A stretch of 64,000 bases of DNA from Woeseiaceae bacterium (GTDB taxonomy: Bacteria; Pseudomonadota; Gammaproteobacteria; Steroidobacterales; Woeseiaceae). A program made the position numbers and the translations under genes. The stretch spans positions 1-64,000 of the forward strand of contig JAJFKU010000072.1 in the NCBI GenBank assembly GCA_021773035.1, in the 5' to 3' direction. Below the pieces are notes generated by a model. The model did not search any database. It worked only from the letters and a program-made list of their open reading frames with translations, and was not told where the DNA came from. Of the stretch, positions 8,137-20,326 are shown piece by piece; the first letter of the stretch is position 1, and the number at the start of each line of letters is the position of its first letter.

Positions 8137-9027
8137 GTGAGCAAATCAGACCAACTTCAGAAAATCAAAACTGCGCCGGGATTCATTGCTGCCCTGGACC
8201 AAAGCGGCGGTAGTACGCCTAAAGCGCTGGGCTTGTACGGCGTCATGCCCGATGCGTGGTCAAATGACGAAGAGATGTTTGATGTTGTTCATGCGATGCG
8301 CTCGCGCATCATGACGAGTCCGTCGTTCGGCGGAGATCGAATTCTCGGTGCGATCCTGTTCGAGAATACGATGGATCGCGACGTTGAAGGTCAATCGACC
8401 GCGTCGTACCTTTGGAAGGTCAAGAATGTCGCGCCGTTTCTGAAGGTCGACAAGGGTCTGGCCGACGTGGTCGACGGGGTGCAGTTGATGAATCCGATGC
8501 CGGGTCTCGACGACCTGCTTGCCAAGGCAAATGCCGCCGGCATCTTCGGTACGAAGATGCGGTCGGTCATTAAAGAAGCGAACGCAGCCGGAATCAATGC
8601 CGTTGTAGATCAGCAATTCGAGATCGGCCGGCGAATCGTTGCTGCCGGCCTCGTGCCGATCATCGAGCCCGAAGTCGATATCCATTGTCCGGACAAAGTT
8701 GCAGCGGAAGACATCCTGCATGATGCGATCATGGCGCAACTGAACAGCCTCGGCGATGATGAAACAGTCATGCTCAAGCTGACCTTGCCGGAGACGGACG
8801 GGATCTACGCCGACTGTATCGCGCACCCGAATGTCGCGAGGGTGGTTGCTCTCTCCGGTGGATATTCACGAGAGGAAGCGAACGACAGACTTTCGCGGCA
8901 AAACGGAATGGTTGCCAGCTTTTCGCGTGCACTGTCGGAGGGATTGAGCGCACAGCAGTCCGACGATGAGTTCAATTCAACGCTTGATGGTTCGATTGCC
9001 AGCATCGCCGCCGCATCGGCGACATAG
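8137..9027 (+). CDS. fda: Fructose-bisphosphate aldolase, class I
   Basis: 296 aa, colinear with the staphylococcal-type class I (Schiff-base) aldolase. Motifs are GFIAALDQSGGSTPKAL at the N-terminus, ILGAILFENTMDREV-like (here DRDVEG), PFLKVDKGL, GLVPIIEPEVDI, VMLKLTLPE and ALSGGYSREEAN. The substrate-cleaving lysine is expected in VMLKLTLP. It cleaves fructose-1,6-bisphosphate to dihydroxyacetone phosphate and glyceraldehyde 3-phosphate without a metal. The start is the GTG at 8137, with GAAGAGG upstream. It precedes the 4.5S RNA gene in the same direction. This class is patchy in Gammaproteobacteria, where class II is usual. Confidence 0.95.
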   Translation: MSKSDQLQKIKTAPGFIAALDQSGGSTPKALGLYGVMPDAWSNDEEMFDVVHAMRSRIMTSPSFGGDRILGAILFENTMDRDVEGQSTASYLWKVKNVAPFLKVDKGLADVVDGVQLMNPMPGLDDLLAKANAAGIFGTKMRSVIKEANAAGINAVVDQQFEIGRRIVAAGLVPIIEPEVDIHCPDKVAAEDILHDAIMAQLNSLGDDETVMLKLTLPETDGIYADCIAHPNVARVVALSGGYSREEANDRLSRQNGMVASFSRALSEGLSAQQSDDEFNSTLDGSIASIAAASAT

Positions 9028-9055
9028 AACCGCCGTTTCGGTTTCCGCATGGGGT

Positions 9056-9084
9056 TTGTGTCCGGGCCGAGAAGCGGCGATAAT
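9056..9084 (+). promoter_or_regulatory. Sigma-70 promoter of the 4.5S RNA gene
   Basis: TTGTGT at 9056-9061 and GATAAT at 9079-9084 are separated by 17 bp. The expected transcription start, about 7 nt after the -10 box, falls on the first base of the folded RNA at 9092. Confidence 0.6.
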
Positions 9085-9091
9085 CGCGCCC

Positions 9092-9197
<106 letters not shown>

Positions 9198-9253
9198 ACT
9201 TAAGTTACACTAGACCATTCCCGTAATGTGTCCTGATTAGTGAGTGATTTTCC

Positions 9254-10870
9254 TTGAGTTACCTCGTCCTCGCCCGCAAATGGCGGCCCAAGAATTTCTC
9301 GGATACGGTCGGCCAGGAGCATGTATTGCGGGCGTTGATGAACGCGCTCGAAACCGGCCGGCTGCACCATGCCTATCTGTTCACCGGCACGCGCGGTGTT
9401 GGCAAGACGACGATTGCGCGCATTCTGGCGAAAGCGCTGAACTGCGAAGCCGGAGTGACCGCGGAGCCCTGCGGCGAGTGCAGCGCCTGCCAGGAGATCG
9501 ACGAAGGGCGATTCGTCGACCTTATCGAGGTCGACGCGGCCTCCAAGACCAAGGTCGACGATACGCGCGATCTGCTCGATAACGTGCAGTACGCAGCCGC
9601 TCGTGGCCGCTACAAGGTGTACCTGATCGATGAGGTACACATGCTGTCCAAAAGCTCGTTCAACGCGCTGCTGAAGACGCTTGAGGAGCCGCCGGAGCAT
9701 GTCAAATTCCTGTTGGCTACTACCGATCCGCAAAAGCTGCCGGTTACGGTGTTATCCCGTTGCCTGCAATTCAACTTAAAACGCATGACGCCGCGTTTGA
9801 TCACGGATCGCCTGACGCACATCTGCGAGGCGGAGGGTATCGAGGTCGAGGCGGCCGCGATGGCGCTGCTCGCACGCGCGGCCGACGGCAGTATGCGCGA
9901 TGCGCTGAGTCTGCTCGATCAGGCGATCGCCTATTGCGGCGGGAAGATCGAGGAAGGGCCGACAGCGACGATGCTGGGGACCATCGATCGTGACCACGTC
10001 ATGCGCCTGATGAAGCTGCTGGCTGATGGCGATGCCAGGGGTATTATCGATGTGGTTCGGGAAATTGATGAGCAGTTTCCGGACTATGCGCGCTTGCTTG
10101 ACGATATTGCGCGGGATTTGCAGCGCATCGCGGTCTATCAGGTGGTAGGAACCTGCGATACTGAGGACGACCTGTCCGAAAAGGAAATTGCTGCGCTCGC
10201 TGAGCTCATGCCAACCGCGGACGTTCAGCTCTACTACCAGATCGCGATTATGGGACGCCGCGACCTGCACCTGGCACCGGACCCGCGCGGCGGCGCTGAA
10301 ATGACATTGCTGCGTATGCTGGCCTTCAGGCCCGCCGCTGCCGTCGATGCGGGTTCTACTGGCGGTACTACCGGCAAGGCGGCCCCGGCGGCGCGGGCGA
10401 GTGCCGCGAAGACGGAGCCGGTGCCGGCGCGCTCGGCCGAACCGGCAAGTGCCGCGCATACGCAAACGGTTGCGTGGGCGGAGCCGGACTGGAAGCAACT
10501 CGTCAGTGACCTGAAGCTCTCAGGTGCTCTGCGTTTGCTGGCCAGCAATTGCGCCTACTTAAAGCGTGATGCCAATACCGTATACCTCGGCCTGGACCCA
10601 CGTTCTGAGGCCATGTTGACAAAACAGAGGAAGGACGCGATTGCGGATCGGCTGAGCGAACACTTTGGCGAGCAACTGATCGTCGATATTTCGATGCAAG
10701 CTACGACCGTGGAGACGCCGCTGCAGCAGGAAAGCCGCATGGCCGATGAGCGCCTCGAAGAGGCTCGCCAGACACTTGAGGCGGATCCGAACGTGCAGAC
10801 CCTGAAGACGATGTTTGGTGCCGAGCTGAAAACCGACACGATAGAGATTATTCCGGGAGACAAAGGATGA
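9254..10870 (+). CDS. dnaX: DNA polymerase III subunits gamma/tau
   Basis: 538 aa. The start is the TTG at 9254 ([15 protein letters not shown] is the canonical N-terminus). The AAA+ clamp-loader domain covers about 1-220, with Walker [10 protein letters not shown], the zinc-binding Cys cluster (CEAG...CGECSAC), DEVHMLS and sensor [15 protein letters not shown]. Domain III covers about 240-360, followed by an Ala/Pro-rich linker and a shorter tau C-terminal region. The clamp loader joins the sliding clamp to DNA and tau links polymerase cores. I see no A-rich slippery heptamer like that of E. coli, so a frameshifted gamma product is not supported. The stop overlaps ybaB by 4 bp. Confidence 0.96.
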   Translation: MSYLVLARKWRPKNFSDTVGQEHVLRALMNALETGRLHHAYLFTGTRGVGKTTIARILAKALNCEAGVTAEPCGECSACQEIDEGRFVDLIEVDAASKTKVDDTRDLLDNVQYAAARGRYKVYLIDEVHMLSKSSFNALLKTLEEPPEHVKFLLATTDPQKLPVTVLSRCLQFNLKRMTPRLITDRLTHICEAEGIEVEAAAMALLARAADGSMRDALSLLDQAIAYCGGKIEEGPTATMLGTIDRDHVMRLMKLLADGDARGIIDVVREIDEQFPDYARLLDDIARDLQRIAVYQVVGTCDTEDDLSEKEIAALAELMPTADVQLYYQIAIMGRRDLHLAPDPRGGAEMTLLRMLAFRPAAAVDAGSTGGTTGKAAPAARASAAKTEPVPARSAEPASAAHTQTVAWAEPDWKQLVSDLKLSGALRLLASNCAYLKRDANTVYLGLDPRSEAMLTKQRKDAIADRLSEHFGEQLIVDISMQATTVETPLQQESRMADERLEEARQTLEADPNVQTLKTMFGAELKTDTIEIIPGDKG

Positions 10871-11190
10871 AGGGTGGTATCGGCCAGCTGATGAAGCAGG
10901 CGCAGGAAATGCAGGCCAACATGAAAAAGGCGCAGGAGGAAATGGCGTCGATAACGGTCATCGGAGAGTCCGGTGCCGGCATGGTGAAAATTACGATGAC
11001 CTGCCAACACCAGGTGAAAGCGGTCGAAATTGATGATTCCCTTATCGGCGACGACAAGGACATGCTGGAAGATCTGACGGTTGCCGCGTTCAACGATGCT
11101 ATTCGCAAGGTCGAAACGACGGTTCAGGAGAAGTTTGCCGGCATGGCTTCAGGGATGGGGTTACCGCCTGGCATGAAGCTTCCTTTCTGA
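10867..11190 (+). CDS. ybaB: YbaB/EbfC nucleoid-associated protein
   Basis: 107 aa, family-typical length. Signature [19 protein letters not shown] at the N-terminus, then the strand-rich core and the C-terminal [16 protein letters not shown] tail. It binds DNA as a homodimer. The start ATG overlaps the dnaX stop (ATGA), and recR follows after 3 bp, so dnaX-ybaB-recR are almost surely one transcript. Confidence 0.96.
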   Translation: MKGGIGQLMKQAQEMQANMKKAQEEMASITVIGESGAGMVKITMTCQHQVKAVEIDDSLIGDDKDMLEDLTVAAFNDAIRKVETTVQEKFAGMASGMGLPPGMKLPF

Positions 11191-11193
11191 GCG

Positions 11194-11799
11194 ATGTCGT
11201 ATTCCCCGTTACTGGTTCGTCTTATCGACGGTCTGCGTTGCATGCCGGGTGTCGGTCAGAAATCGGCGCAGCGTATTGCCTTTCATCTGTTGGAGAGGGA
11301 TCGCGATGGCGCGAATGGACTGTCGTCGGCGTTGGCTGATGCGGTAGCCGGTATCGGGCATTGCAGTCGTTGCCGGATGTTTACCGAGCATGAGTTGTGC
11401 TCGATCTGTTCAGCAAGCGGCCGGGATGCGACGCAGCTGTGCGTGGTCGAGTCCCCCGCGGATGTCATGGCACTGGAGGACGCGACCGGCTTTCGCGGAC
11501 TGTACTTCGTTCTTATGGGACACCTGTCACCGCTGGATGGCATTGGTCCGGACGAACTCGGACTGAGCAAGCTGGAGGAATGGATGGGCGGGGGTGAAGT
11601 GAAGGAACTGATCATTGCCACGAATCCAACGGTTGAGGGCGATGCTACCGCGCACTACCTGGCAGACCTTGCTGCGCGTTACAGTGTAGCGGCGAGTCGC
11701 ATCGCCCACGGTGTGCCCCTGGGTGGCGAGCTTGAGTTTGTCGACGGCGGCACCTTGTCGCACGCGTTTTATGGCCGCCGGGCCATCGATCAGGAGTAA
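11194..11799 (+). CDS. recR: Recombination mediator RecR
   Basis: 201 aa. An N-terminal helix-hairpin-helix ([20 protein letters not shown]) is followed by a four-Cys zinc finger ([16 protein letters not shown]). A TOPRIM domain starts at [13 protein letters not shown] and carries the Walker-B-like [11 protein letters not shown] end. It works with RecF and RecO to load RecA at gaps. It is the third gene of the dnaX operon; the HIT gene follows after 4 bp. Confidence 0.97.
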   Translation: MSYSPLLVRLIDGLRCMPGVGQKSAQRIAFHLLERDRDGANGLSSALADAVAGIGHCSRCRMFTEHELCSICSASGRDATQLCVVESPADVMALEDATGFRGLYFVLMGHLSPLDGIGPDELGLSKLEEWMGGGEVKELIIATNPTVEGDATAHYLADLAARYSVAASRIAHGVPLGGELEFVDGGTLSHAFYGRRAIDQE

Positions 11800-11803
11800 A
11801 CGG

Positions 11804-12160
11804 ATGACAGCTGCAAACCCGGATTGCCTGTTCTGCAAAATCCTTGCCGGAGAAATCCCGGCCGAGATAGTTTATGAATCGGACACGGCTATCGCGTTTC
11901 GCGACATTAATCCCCAGGCGCCCACGCACGTGGTGGTCATTCCGCGCAAACACATTGCGACAATCAACGATGTAACGCCTGACGATGAGGCCGTTGTCGG
12001 CAGCCTGTATTCCGCCGCCGGGGCGATTGCAGTGGCTGAGGGATTTGCCGATGAAGGTTATCGGGTCGTCATGAACTGCAACGCGGCGGCAGGGCAGACG
12101 GTGTTTCACATTCACCTGCACTTGCTTGGCGGTAGGACGCTGACCTGGCCACCGGGCTAG
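11804..12160 (+). CDS. HIT-family purine nucleoside phosphoramidase (HinT-like)
   Basis: 118 aa from the ATG at 11804; the longer frame upstream overlaps recR and is not needed. The N-terminus CLFCKILAGEIPAEIVYES and the catalytic triad motif HIHLHLLGG are typical of HinT, which hydrolyses AMP-lysine and aminoacyl adenylates. It is 4 bp after recR and probably transcribed with it. The stop overlaps the stop of the convergent rsgA gene by 4 bp. Confidence 0.93.
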   Translation: MTAANPDCLFCKILAGEIPAEIVYESDTAIAFRDINPQAPTHVVVIPRKHIATINDVTPDDEAVVGSLYSAAGAIAVAEGFADEGYRVVMNCNAAAGQTVFHIHLHLLGGRTLTWPPG

Positions 12161-13059
12161 TAACGACCTTCCGATAACTGTTCTGTGAGATTGACGACGC
12201 GCTTGAAGCTTTCGTAGCGACGATAGCTGATGGTGTCGTTTTCAACGCCGTCTTTCACCGCGCATCCCGGTTCGCGTAGATGACGGCAATTGGCGAACTT
12301 ACAGGACTGCGCCGCGGCGGCGATTTCCCGAAATCCCAAGGCGGCGTCGCTCACGTCGGCCAGCGCGGGCGCATAGTCACGAACACCGGGCGAATCGATA
12401 ACCGCACCGCCGCCATTGAGCGGAATCATGACCGAGTTCACCGTAGTATGCCGGCCCTCGCCGGTTTTTCTTGAGATGTCGGCGGTACGCTGATTCGAGT
12501 CCGCAACAAGCTCATTGATTAAACTGGATTTGCCCACACCGGATTGACCGACGACGATGGCACATTGAGCGCTTAGCGATTCTCGCAGCTCATCGATACC
12601 CCGGCCTGTTTCAGCGCTGCACTCGAGCACCGGCAGCCCGATATCGCGATAATCCTGCAGTTCGTCTATCTCGATGTCATGACCGATTAAAAGATCGACC
12701 TTGTTGAAAACCAGTACGGCATTGACGCCCATCAGCTCTGCGGCACAAAGATAGCGGTCGACGATGTACCAGTCCGGCAGCGGCGAGACAGCCGCCACGA
12801 CGACCAGGGCATCGAGATTGGCTGCCAGGACTTCGATCCGGCCACGCATGTTCGGCCGGGTTAGTTCGTTACGACGTTCGTCGATGCCGGTAATCAGCCA
12901 GTCTGTTTCATTCTCGATGGGTTCGACCTGCACGGTATCGCCGCATACCGGCTTGAGTCGCTTGCCCTTGATTCGCGCAGAGACAAGCGCGCCGTTCTGC
13001 AGTCGCAGGTCCATGCGGCGGCTGTAGGTTGCAATGACGGTCGCGGATTCGTGGCTCAT
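12157..13059 (-). CDS. rsgA: Ribosome small-subunit biogenesis GTPase RsgA
   Basis: 300 aa from the ATG at 13059 (SHESATVIATYSRRMDLRL). The upstream extension of the frame to 13215 overlaps orn and is rejected. An N-terminal OB-fold (about 1-70) is followed by a circularly permuted GTPase domain: FNKVDLL (G4) precedes the P-loop GQSGVGKSSLIN and IDSPGVRDY (G3). The C-terminal zinc finger has CKFANCRHLREPGCAV. It checks late maturation of the 30S subunit. Divergent from orn across about 80 bp, as in E. coli. Confidence 0.96.
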   Translation of the reverse strand: MSHESATVIATYSRRMDLRLQNGALVSARIKGKRLKPVCGDTVQVEPIENETDWLITGIDERRNELTRPNMRGRIEVLAANLDALVVVAAVSPLPDWYIVDRYLCAAELMGVNAVLVFNKVDLLIGHDIEIDELQDYRDIGLPVLECSAETGRGIDELRESLSAQCAIVVGQSGVGKSSLINELVADSNQRTADISRKTGEGRHTTVNSVMIPLNGGGAVIDSPGVRDYAPALADVSDAALGFREIAAAAQSCKFANCRHLREPGCAVKDGVENDTISYRRYESFKRVVNLTEQLSEGRY

Positions 13060-13142
13060 CGGCGAAGTATGCCGCCATGCAGGCAGCCTTGCACTCCCAA
13101 GGCATGTAAACTGTCGAATCCGACAGCCGAGGTTTGAGAAAC

Positions 13143-13730
13143 ATGCCCGACACAGAGCCGGACCGATCGACGAATCTGATCTGGATCGACCTGGAAATGA
13201 CCGGTCTATGTACACAGAGCGACACGATCATCGAGATTGCGACGATCGTAACCGACAAGCACCTGAATGAACTCGCTGAAGGCCCTGTAATGGCGGTCGG
13301 GCAGGCAGCAGCGGTCATGGAGGGTATGGATGAATGGAATACCCGCCAGCATGGCAGGTCCGGCTTGGCGGCCAGGGTCCTGGAGAGCGATACCACCGCA
13401 GCAGAGGCAGAGCGGGCGACGTTGATGTTCCTGCAGGAGTGGGTTGAAGAGGGCGCGTCGCCGATGTGCGGCAACAGTATCTGTCAGGATCGTCGTTTTC
13501 TGGCTCGCGAAATGCCTGCACTCGAGAAGTACTTCCATTACCGCAACCTCGACGTCTCGACGTTGAAGATTCTGGCCACGCTGTGGGCACCTGAAGTTGC
13601 GAAGGGTTTTGAAAAAGATTCTGCACATCTGGCGCTATCCGACATCCGTGATTCAATCGAAGAGCTCAATTGGTATCGTGACCATCTGCTCGACACCACA
13701 GCTTTGGCAGGCAATGCCGTAAATGACTGA
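13143..13730 (+). CDS. orn: Oligoribonuclease
   Basis: 195 aa. A DEDDh 3'-5' exoribonuclease that degrades 2-5 nt RNA and pGpG. Motif I is WIDLEMTGL and motif II is [13 protein letters not shown]; the last two residues are in [14 protein letters not shown]. The start is the ATG at 13143; a TTG nine bases upstream is in frame but less likely. It overlaps the next gene by 8 bp, so the two are probably co-transcribed. Confidence 0.96.
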   Translation: MPDTEPDRSTNLIWIDLEMTGLCTQSDTIIEIATIVTDKHLNELAEGPVMAVGQAAAVMEGMDEWNTRQHGRSGLAARVLESDTTAAEAERATLMFLQEWVEEGASPMCGNSICQDRRFLAREMPALEKYFHYRNLDVSTLKILATLWAPEVAKGFEKDSAHLALSDIRDSIEELNWYRDHLLDTTALAGNAVND

Positions 13731-14325
13731 AAAACCATTCGCTGAATATGCGGAGCGCAATGGTGGGCCGATACTCGATATCTTGCGCAACGAGTTTTCC
13801 GATCGCTCCAGGGTCCTTGAGATAGGGTCCGGAACCGGCCAGCACGCGGCGCGCTTTGCGGCGGGACTGCCGGGGCTCAAGTGGCAAACCAGCGATGTCG
13901 ATGAGAATCATCTGGGTATCAACGCGTGGGTCAGTAGTTCCAGGCTGGACAACCTGTTGCCACCGTTGTCACTTAATGTGCTTGGCGCCGATTTGCCGGT
14001 GGCATCCTACGATGCGGTTTTCTCATCCAACACCGCGCATATCATGAGCATCGAGGCAGTAGAGAAAATGTTCAGGCTGGTCGGCAGAACGCTGCTCGAG
14101 GATGGCGTGTTCTGTTTGTATGGGCCGTTTCGGCAAAACGGCGAATTCAATACGCCGAGCAACGCGGCCTTCGACGAGTCGCTTCGTTCACGCGATCCGT
14201 CGATGGGAATTCGCGATCTCGAAGTCCTCGATCAGCTGGGCGAGGCGAACCAGCTTTCCCGGGTGCGGCTTTACGCGATGCCGGCCAATAATCATATTGC
14301 GGTTTGGCACAAGCGCCCGCGATGA
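13723..14325 (+). CDS. DUF938 SAM-dependent methyltransferase-like protein
   Basis: 200 aa. The N-terminus ([13 protein letters not shown]) and SAM-binding motif [17 protein letters not shown] match the DUF938 family of class I methyltransferases. An acidic end of strand 2 is in [15 protein letters not shown]-like [13 protein letters not shown] is diagnostic. The substrate is unknown. It overlaps orn by 8 bp and the next gene by 4 bp. Confidence 0.88.
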   Translation: MTEKPFAEYAERNGGPILDILRNEFSDRSRVLEIGSGTGQHAARFAAGLPGLKWQTSDVDENHLGINAWVSSSRLDNLLPPLSLNVLGADLPVASYDAVFSSNTAHIMSIEAVEKMFRLVGRTLLEDGVFCLYGPFRQNGEFNTPSNAAFDESLRSRDPSMGIRDLEVLDQLGEANQLSRVRLYAMPANNHIAVWHKRPR

Positions 14326-14711
14326 CGATGGTCAAACACAGAGGGGGTTGTCACTGCGGTCGGGTCAGTTTTGAAGTCGATGCCCCGGCGGCAATTGCGG
14401 CTTCGCGCTGCAATTGCAGTATCTGCACTATGTGTGGTTTCCTGCATTTGTTTGTTTCGAAGGAGAATTTCCGTCTGCTGCAGGGCAACGAGGATATCAC
14501 CACCTATACCTTCAACACCGGAGTGGCGCAGCATTATTTCTGCAAGCACTGCGGTATCAAGTCCTTCTACCTGCCACGCTCCCATCCGGACGGGCTCAGT
14601 ATTAACGTCAACTGCCTCGATCCGGCAACGATCGAGTCTATTCAGGAAGCACCTTTTGACGGTCGAAACTGGGAACAGAATATTGCCGAACTGTCGCCGA
14701 CAAGCGACTGA
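14322..14711 (+). CDS. GFA-domain (CENP-V/GFA) zinc-binding protein
   Basis: 129 aa from the ATG at 14322, which overlaps the previous stop (ATGA). Cys clusters typical of the glutathione-dependent formaldehyde-activating fold are visible: GGCHCGRVSF, CNCSICTMCGF and YFCKHCGIKSFY, and together they would bind two zinc ions. Many proteins of this fold are not formaldehyde enzymes, so the reaction is undecided. It is the last gene of the orn cluster. Confidence 0.88.
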   Translation: MTMVKHRGGCHCGRVSFEVDAPAAIAASRCNCSICTMCGFLHLFVSKENFRLLQGNEDITTYTFNTGVAQHYFCKHCGIKSFYLPRSHPDGLSINVNCLDPATIESIQEAPFDGRNWEQNIAELSPTSD

Positions 14712-14763
14712 TTTGACTAATCTTTGACTGGCGACAGCGGAGCCCTTGTCTTATAGTTGCGAA

Positions 14764-15438
14764 ATGATGAAAACGATATTCCAAACAATACTTTTACTGT
14801 TCATATTGTCGCTGCCACTGGCACATGCCGCGCCCGCCTGGGTCAGCGACGAGTTCGAAATTACGCTGCGTTCCGGGCCGAGTACAAGCAATGCTATCCA
14901 GTTGATGGTTGGCAGCGGCATGCAGCTGGAGGTCCTGGAGCGGGACGCGGATTCCGGCTACTCGCGAGTACAGACTCCCGGCGGCACCGAGGGTTGGGTG
15001 TTGACGCGTTACCTGATGAACGAGCGTAGTGCCCGTGAACAGCTGCAAACACTGACCCGTGAGCTGACCAATGCTCAATCCAGCGGCTCGTCGATGGGTA
15101 CTCAGCTGGCGGCGATCAAGAGCGAATACGATACCGCCAACCGCCGCATCGCGGCGCTCGAGAATGAGAAAACGACCCTCGAAACAGAGCTTGCCGAAAT
15201 CAGGCGAACGGCTGCGAATGTACTTGGGATCAACCAGCAAAACAGAACGCTGATGGATGACCTTGCGACGGCCCAGATTCGGGCAGACACGCTGGAGCAG
15301 GAGAATCGCCAGTTATCGAGTAAGACAACGCGGTACTGGTTCATGTCCGGAGCCCTGGTGTTGTTGGTCGGGATTATTCTCGGTATCTGGCTGCCGCGAA
15401 TTCGCTGGCAGCGACGTTCGGGCTACGATCGCTTCTGA
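14764..15438 (+). CDS. YgiM-like SH3-domain membrane anchor protein (TIGR04211 type)
   Basis: 224 aa. Signal peptide at 1-21 (MMKTIFQTILLL...LAHA|A), then a bacterial SH3 domain at about 25-85 (LRSGPSTSNAI, GTEGWVLTRYL). A long coiled coil follows at about 88-185. One transmembrane helix near the C-terminus (WFMSGALVLLVGIILGIWL) ends with a basic cytosolic tail (RIRWQRR). It should sit in the inner membrane with the SH3 domain in the periplasm. E. coli YgiM has the same design. The start is the first of two adjacent ATGs; either could be used. Confidence 0.88.
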   Translation: MMKTIFQTILLLFILSLPLAHAAPAWVSDEFEITLRSGPSTSNAIQLMVGSGMQLEVLERDADSGYSRVQTPGGTEGWVLTRYLMNERSAREQLQTLTRELTNAQSSGSSMGTQLAAIKSEYDTANRRIAALENEKTTLETELAEIRRTAANVLGINQQNRTLMDDLATAQIRADTLEQENRQLSSKTTRYWFMSGALVLLVGIILGIWLPRIRWQRRSGYDRF

Positions 15439-15444
15439 CTTCGT

Positions 15445-17808
<2,364 letters not shown>

Positions 17809-17854
17809 AACTAACTCCCTTGTTTTCCGTGACAGGAAAGGCACAATCGGACGG

Positions 17855-18679
17855 ATGGTAGAACGTACGGTATTTTTTCTCTCTGATCAGACCGGTGTCA
17901 CGGCGGAAACGCTTGGACACAGCCTGATTACGCAATTTTCGGCCAAGAATTTTCGGCAGATGACTTTGCCATTTATCGATACCGAAGACAAGGCGAGGGA
18001 AGCAGTGCGTACCATAAACGCGGTACAGGAGCAGGGCGCGCCGCGACCGATCGTCTTTTCCACCTTGGTGCAGGGCGAATACCGGGCCATTCTCAAGGAG
18101 GCCAACGGCCTGCATCTCGATATTTTCGACGTTTTTCTGGAGCCTCTGGCCCGCGAGCTGGATGAGGAGCCGAGCTTCGAGCCTGGTCGGGCGCATGGGA
18201 TGAGCGATATCGACGCCTATATGAAGCGCATAGAGGCGACTAATTTCGCGCTGGCTAACGACGATGGCGGTATGAGCCGGAATTACGATGTTGCCGATGT
18301 GATTCTTGTCGGTGTGTCCCGTTCCGGGAAGACGCCGACATGCTTGTATCTCGCCCTGCAGTACGGCGTTTATGCCGCTAACTATCCGTTAACGGACGAA
18401 GAATTCGAGAGCGGCAAATTGCCGGATTTTCTGGTGAAGCAGAAAGAGAAGTTGTTCGGCCTGTCGATTGACCCGGATCGGTTGCGGCAAATTCGAAAGG
18501 AGCGACGTCCGATGGGTAAATATTCATCGGCGCAGCAAGTACGATTTGAGCTGCGCGAAACGGGTAAGATATTTCGTCGCTACGGGATACCGAACGTCGA
18601 TACGACGAAGTTTTCCATCGAGGAGATTTCGAGCAGAATCCTCGATAGTACAGGTGTTGAGCGCCGAGTTCGACCCTGA
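17855..18679 (+). CDS. ppsR: PEP synthase regulatory protein (bifunctional kinase/pyrophosphorylase)
   Basis: 274 aa, DUF299 family. N-terminus [20 protein letters not shown] and the P-loop [19 protein letters not shown] are diagnostic, as is [18 protein letters not shown]. Family members inactivate PpsA by ADP-dependent phosphorylation of a threonine and reactivate it by phosphorolysis. The ATG at 17855 fits the family length; the frame extends upstream into ppsA antisense and is rejected there. The intergenic region with ppsA is only about 46 bp. Confidence 0.95.
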   Translation: MVERTVFFLSDQTGVTAETLGHSLITQFSAKNFRQMTLPFIDTEDKAREAVRTINAVQEQGAPRPIVFSTLVQGEYRAILKEANGLHLDIFDVFLEPLARELDEEPSFEPGRAHGMSDIDAYMKRIEATNFALANDDGGMSRNYDVADVILVGVSRSGKTPTCLYLALQYGVYAANYPLTDEEFESGKLPDFLVKQKEKLFGLSIDPDRLRQIRKERRPMGKYSSAQQVRFELRETGKIFRRYGIPNVDTTKFSIEEISSRILDSTGVERRVRP

Positions 18680-18711
18680 TATTCACGCTCGGCTGCTGTT
18701 ATATTGGCGGC

Positions 18712-19167
18712 ATGTTACTCGACTCCCAACTGGTTCCGGAAACAGTAATCAGGCCGAAAAGCTTCGTCGGCCTGATGGCTCTTTATGAAAGTAATTTTCT
18801 GCGCCTGCTACGGATTATTCCGGAGATCGACCGTCTGGACGGATGCTTTCGATCACGCGTAGCCGGTGACTGCGACCTGCACGTAGAGGTCATCGAACGC
18901 AGCCGGCATACGGTGACCTTATCGCTGACCTACCATCTGCCGACCGATGAAGGCCTGCTCGTCGATCCGGATATGATGGTGCGCCTGTATCTCGATGGTC
19001 AGCTTGCCGAGGTGCTCGCGATCGGTGAGAGCCAGCGGCACGCAGCCCTGCGTCGGCTGGTGTTCGAGCATCGCGAGGAACTCGACCGGCGCTGGCGTTG
19101 CAACATCATCCTCAACAAATGGCTGGAGTACCTCTCCGACCAGGGACACTTGATTCTCGATCGCTAA
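18712..19167 (+). CDS. DUF1249 protein (YqiB-like)
   Basis: 151 aa. YESNFLRLLRIIPE near residue 25, then LHVEVIERSRHTVTLSLTY, DPDMMVRLYLDG and LNKWLEYLSDQGHL match the DUF1249 family, which is common in Gammaproteobacteria. It is cytoplasmic and its function is unknown. It lies 32 bp after ppsR in the same direction. Confidence 0.85.
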   Translation: MLLDSQLVPETVIRPKSFVGLMALYESNFLRLLRIIPEIDRLDGCFRSRVAGDCDLHVEVIERSRHTVTLSLTYHLPTDEGLLVDPDMMVRLYLDGQLAEVLAIGESQRHAALRRLVFEHREELDRRWRCNIILNKWLEYLSDQGHLILDR

Positions 19168-19293
19168 GCACTTGTTGCCAGTATCAAAACTGTCGATTCT
19201 GTCAGCGCCTCACAAGTCCTCAATTGTCATCATTGGCGCCTGGAAAGCGTCGCCTGTGTTTGGCGGGGCTGGATTATGTAAAGCGAGTCTGCA

Positions 19294-20325
19294 GTGTCAA
19301 GCCTGACAGGATTATTTAGGCCCGAGCCGGAGGAAACGCAGGACAAGGATAAGCTTGTCGACCTGTTCCGTAACCGTGCGGAACTCAAAAAGGAGTTTGC
19401 CGCGCTTCGTAACGAGAAGTACCAGTTACAGGACCGCATCAAACAACACCAGGGCGCCACAGCGCGTGTGCAGCAGAAGATGGATCATCTGGAAAATCTG
19501 CTGCTGGATCGTGAGTGGGTGCACAATGTCGTTGCGTTTTATCAGCTGCGGCGCCTGGCGGCACACTGTAACGCCAAGTTGCTCCGATTCGCCGAACAGC
19601 TGAAGCAGCAGCATGAGCAGCGTATCCTTGATAAGGCGGTCGGTGCCTGGAATGAGCGTCGCGGCGAAAGGATTTCCAATCTGGAGTCTGAAATCGGGGC
19701 ACATCGTTTACAGGTGCAGGTGCTCGAAGGCGAACTGCAGGCGAAGCGCCACAAGTTGATGGCGATGGGCGGCGTAACGAAGATGTTTCGGGGCAAAAAC
19801 CTCGATGAAGAGATAGCGGCAGTTTCGGCGCAAATCGTGGCCGGTCAGGCCAAAGAAGGCAAGTTGCTGCTTGGTCTCGAAGATCTGCAGAAACTCAGTC
19901 CGCCGGATCACGAAGGCCTCGATATCGCAACCAAGCGTTCGATCAATTTCATGATCCTGGCGTTCTTGCAACAGCTTTATCTTCATTTCGCAGAAGACGG
20001 TTTGGCGACCATGGCGAAGGAGGCGAGCGAAAAAAGCGTCGGTGCCATTAATTACGGAACGAAAGCCGAATGCGATGAGATTATCGAGCGTATCGAGAAG
20101 CGCTGGGACTCACTGGAGAGCGTGGCCGGTTTTGCCGAGATCATGCAGCAGCGCGCTAAGCTCATCGCCGAGCACGCCTTGTTCAGGCACGATGACGACG
20201 TCGTACCGGCAGCCGGAACGGTTGCCACGGTCTTTATGATCGATGCCAACGGCGTTATCAGGCAAAAAGACGTTAGCCTGTTGGGCGACAATTACTTTGG
20301 AGTGGCGAAGGTGCTGAGCCGTTAG
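19294..20325 (+). CDS. Coiled-coil protein of unknown function
   Basis: 343 aa from a GTG. No family recognised. Residues about 20-70 and 100-190 are predicted coiled coil by eye (LKKEFAALRNEKYQLQDRIKQ; ISNLESEIGAHRLQVQVLEG). A central segment (KMFRGKNLDEEIAAV) and a C-terminal part with MILAFLQQLYLHFAEDG follow. There is no signal peptide or membrane helix, so it is cytoplasmic. It ends one base before the stop of the next, convergent gene. It is likely real: length, codon use and start are good. Confidence 0.7.
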   Translation: MSSLTGLFRPEPEETQDKDKLVDLFRNRAELKKEFAALRNEKYQLQDRIKQHQGATARVQQKMDHLENLLLDREWVHNVVAFYQLRRLAAHCNAKLLRFAEQLKQQHEQRILDKAVGAWNERRGERISNLESEIGAHRLQVQVLEGELQAKRHKLMAMGGVTKMFRGKNLDEEIAAVSAQIVAGQAKEGKLLLGLEDLQKLSPPDHEGLDIATKRSINFMILAFLQQLYLHFAEDGLATMAKEASEKSVGAINYGTKAECDEIIERIEKRWDSLESVAGFAEIMQQRAKLIAEHALFRHDDDVVPAAGTVATVFMIDANGVIRQKDVSLLGDNYFGVAKVLSR

Positions 20326-20326
20326 G

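Noticed and set aside
12157-13215. N-terminal extension of rsgA to 13215
   Set aside because: It overlaps the divergent orn gene and is not conserved; the ATG at 13059 fits.
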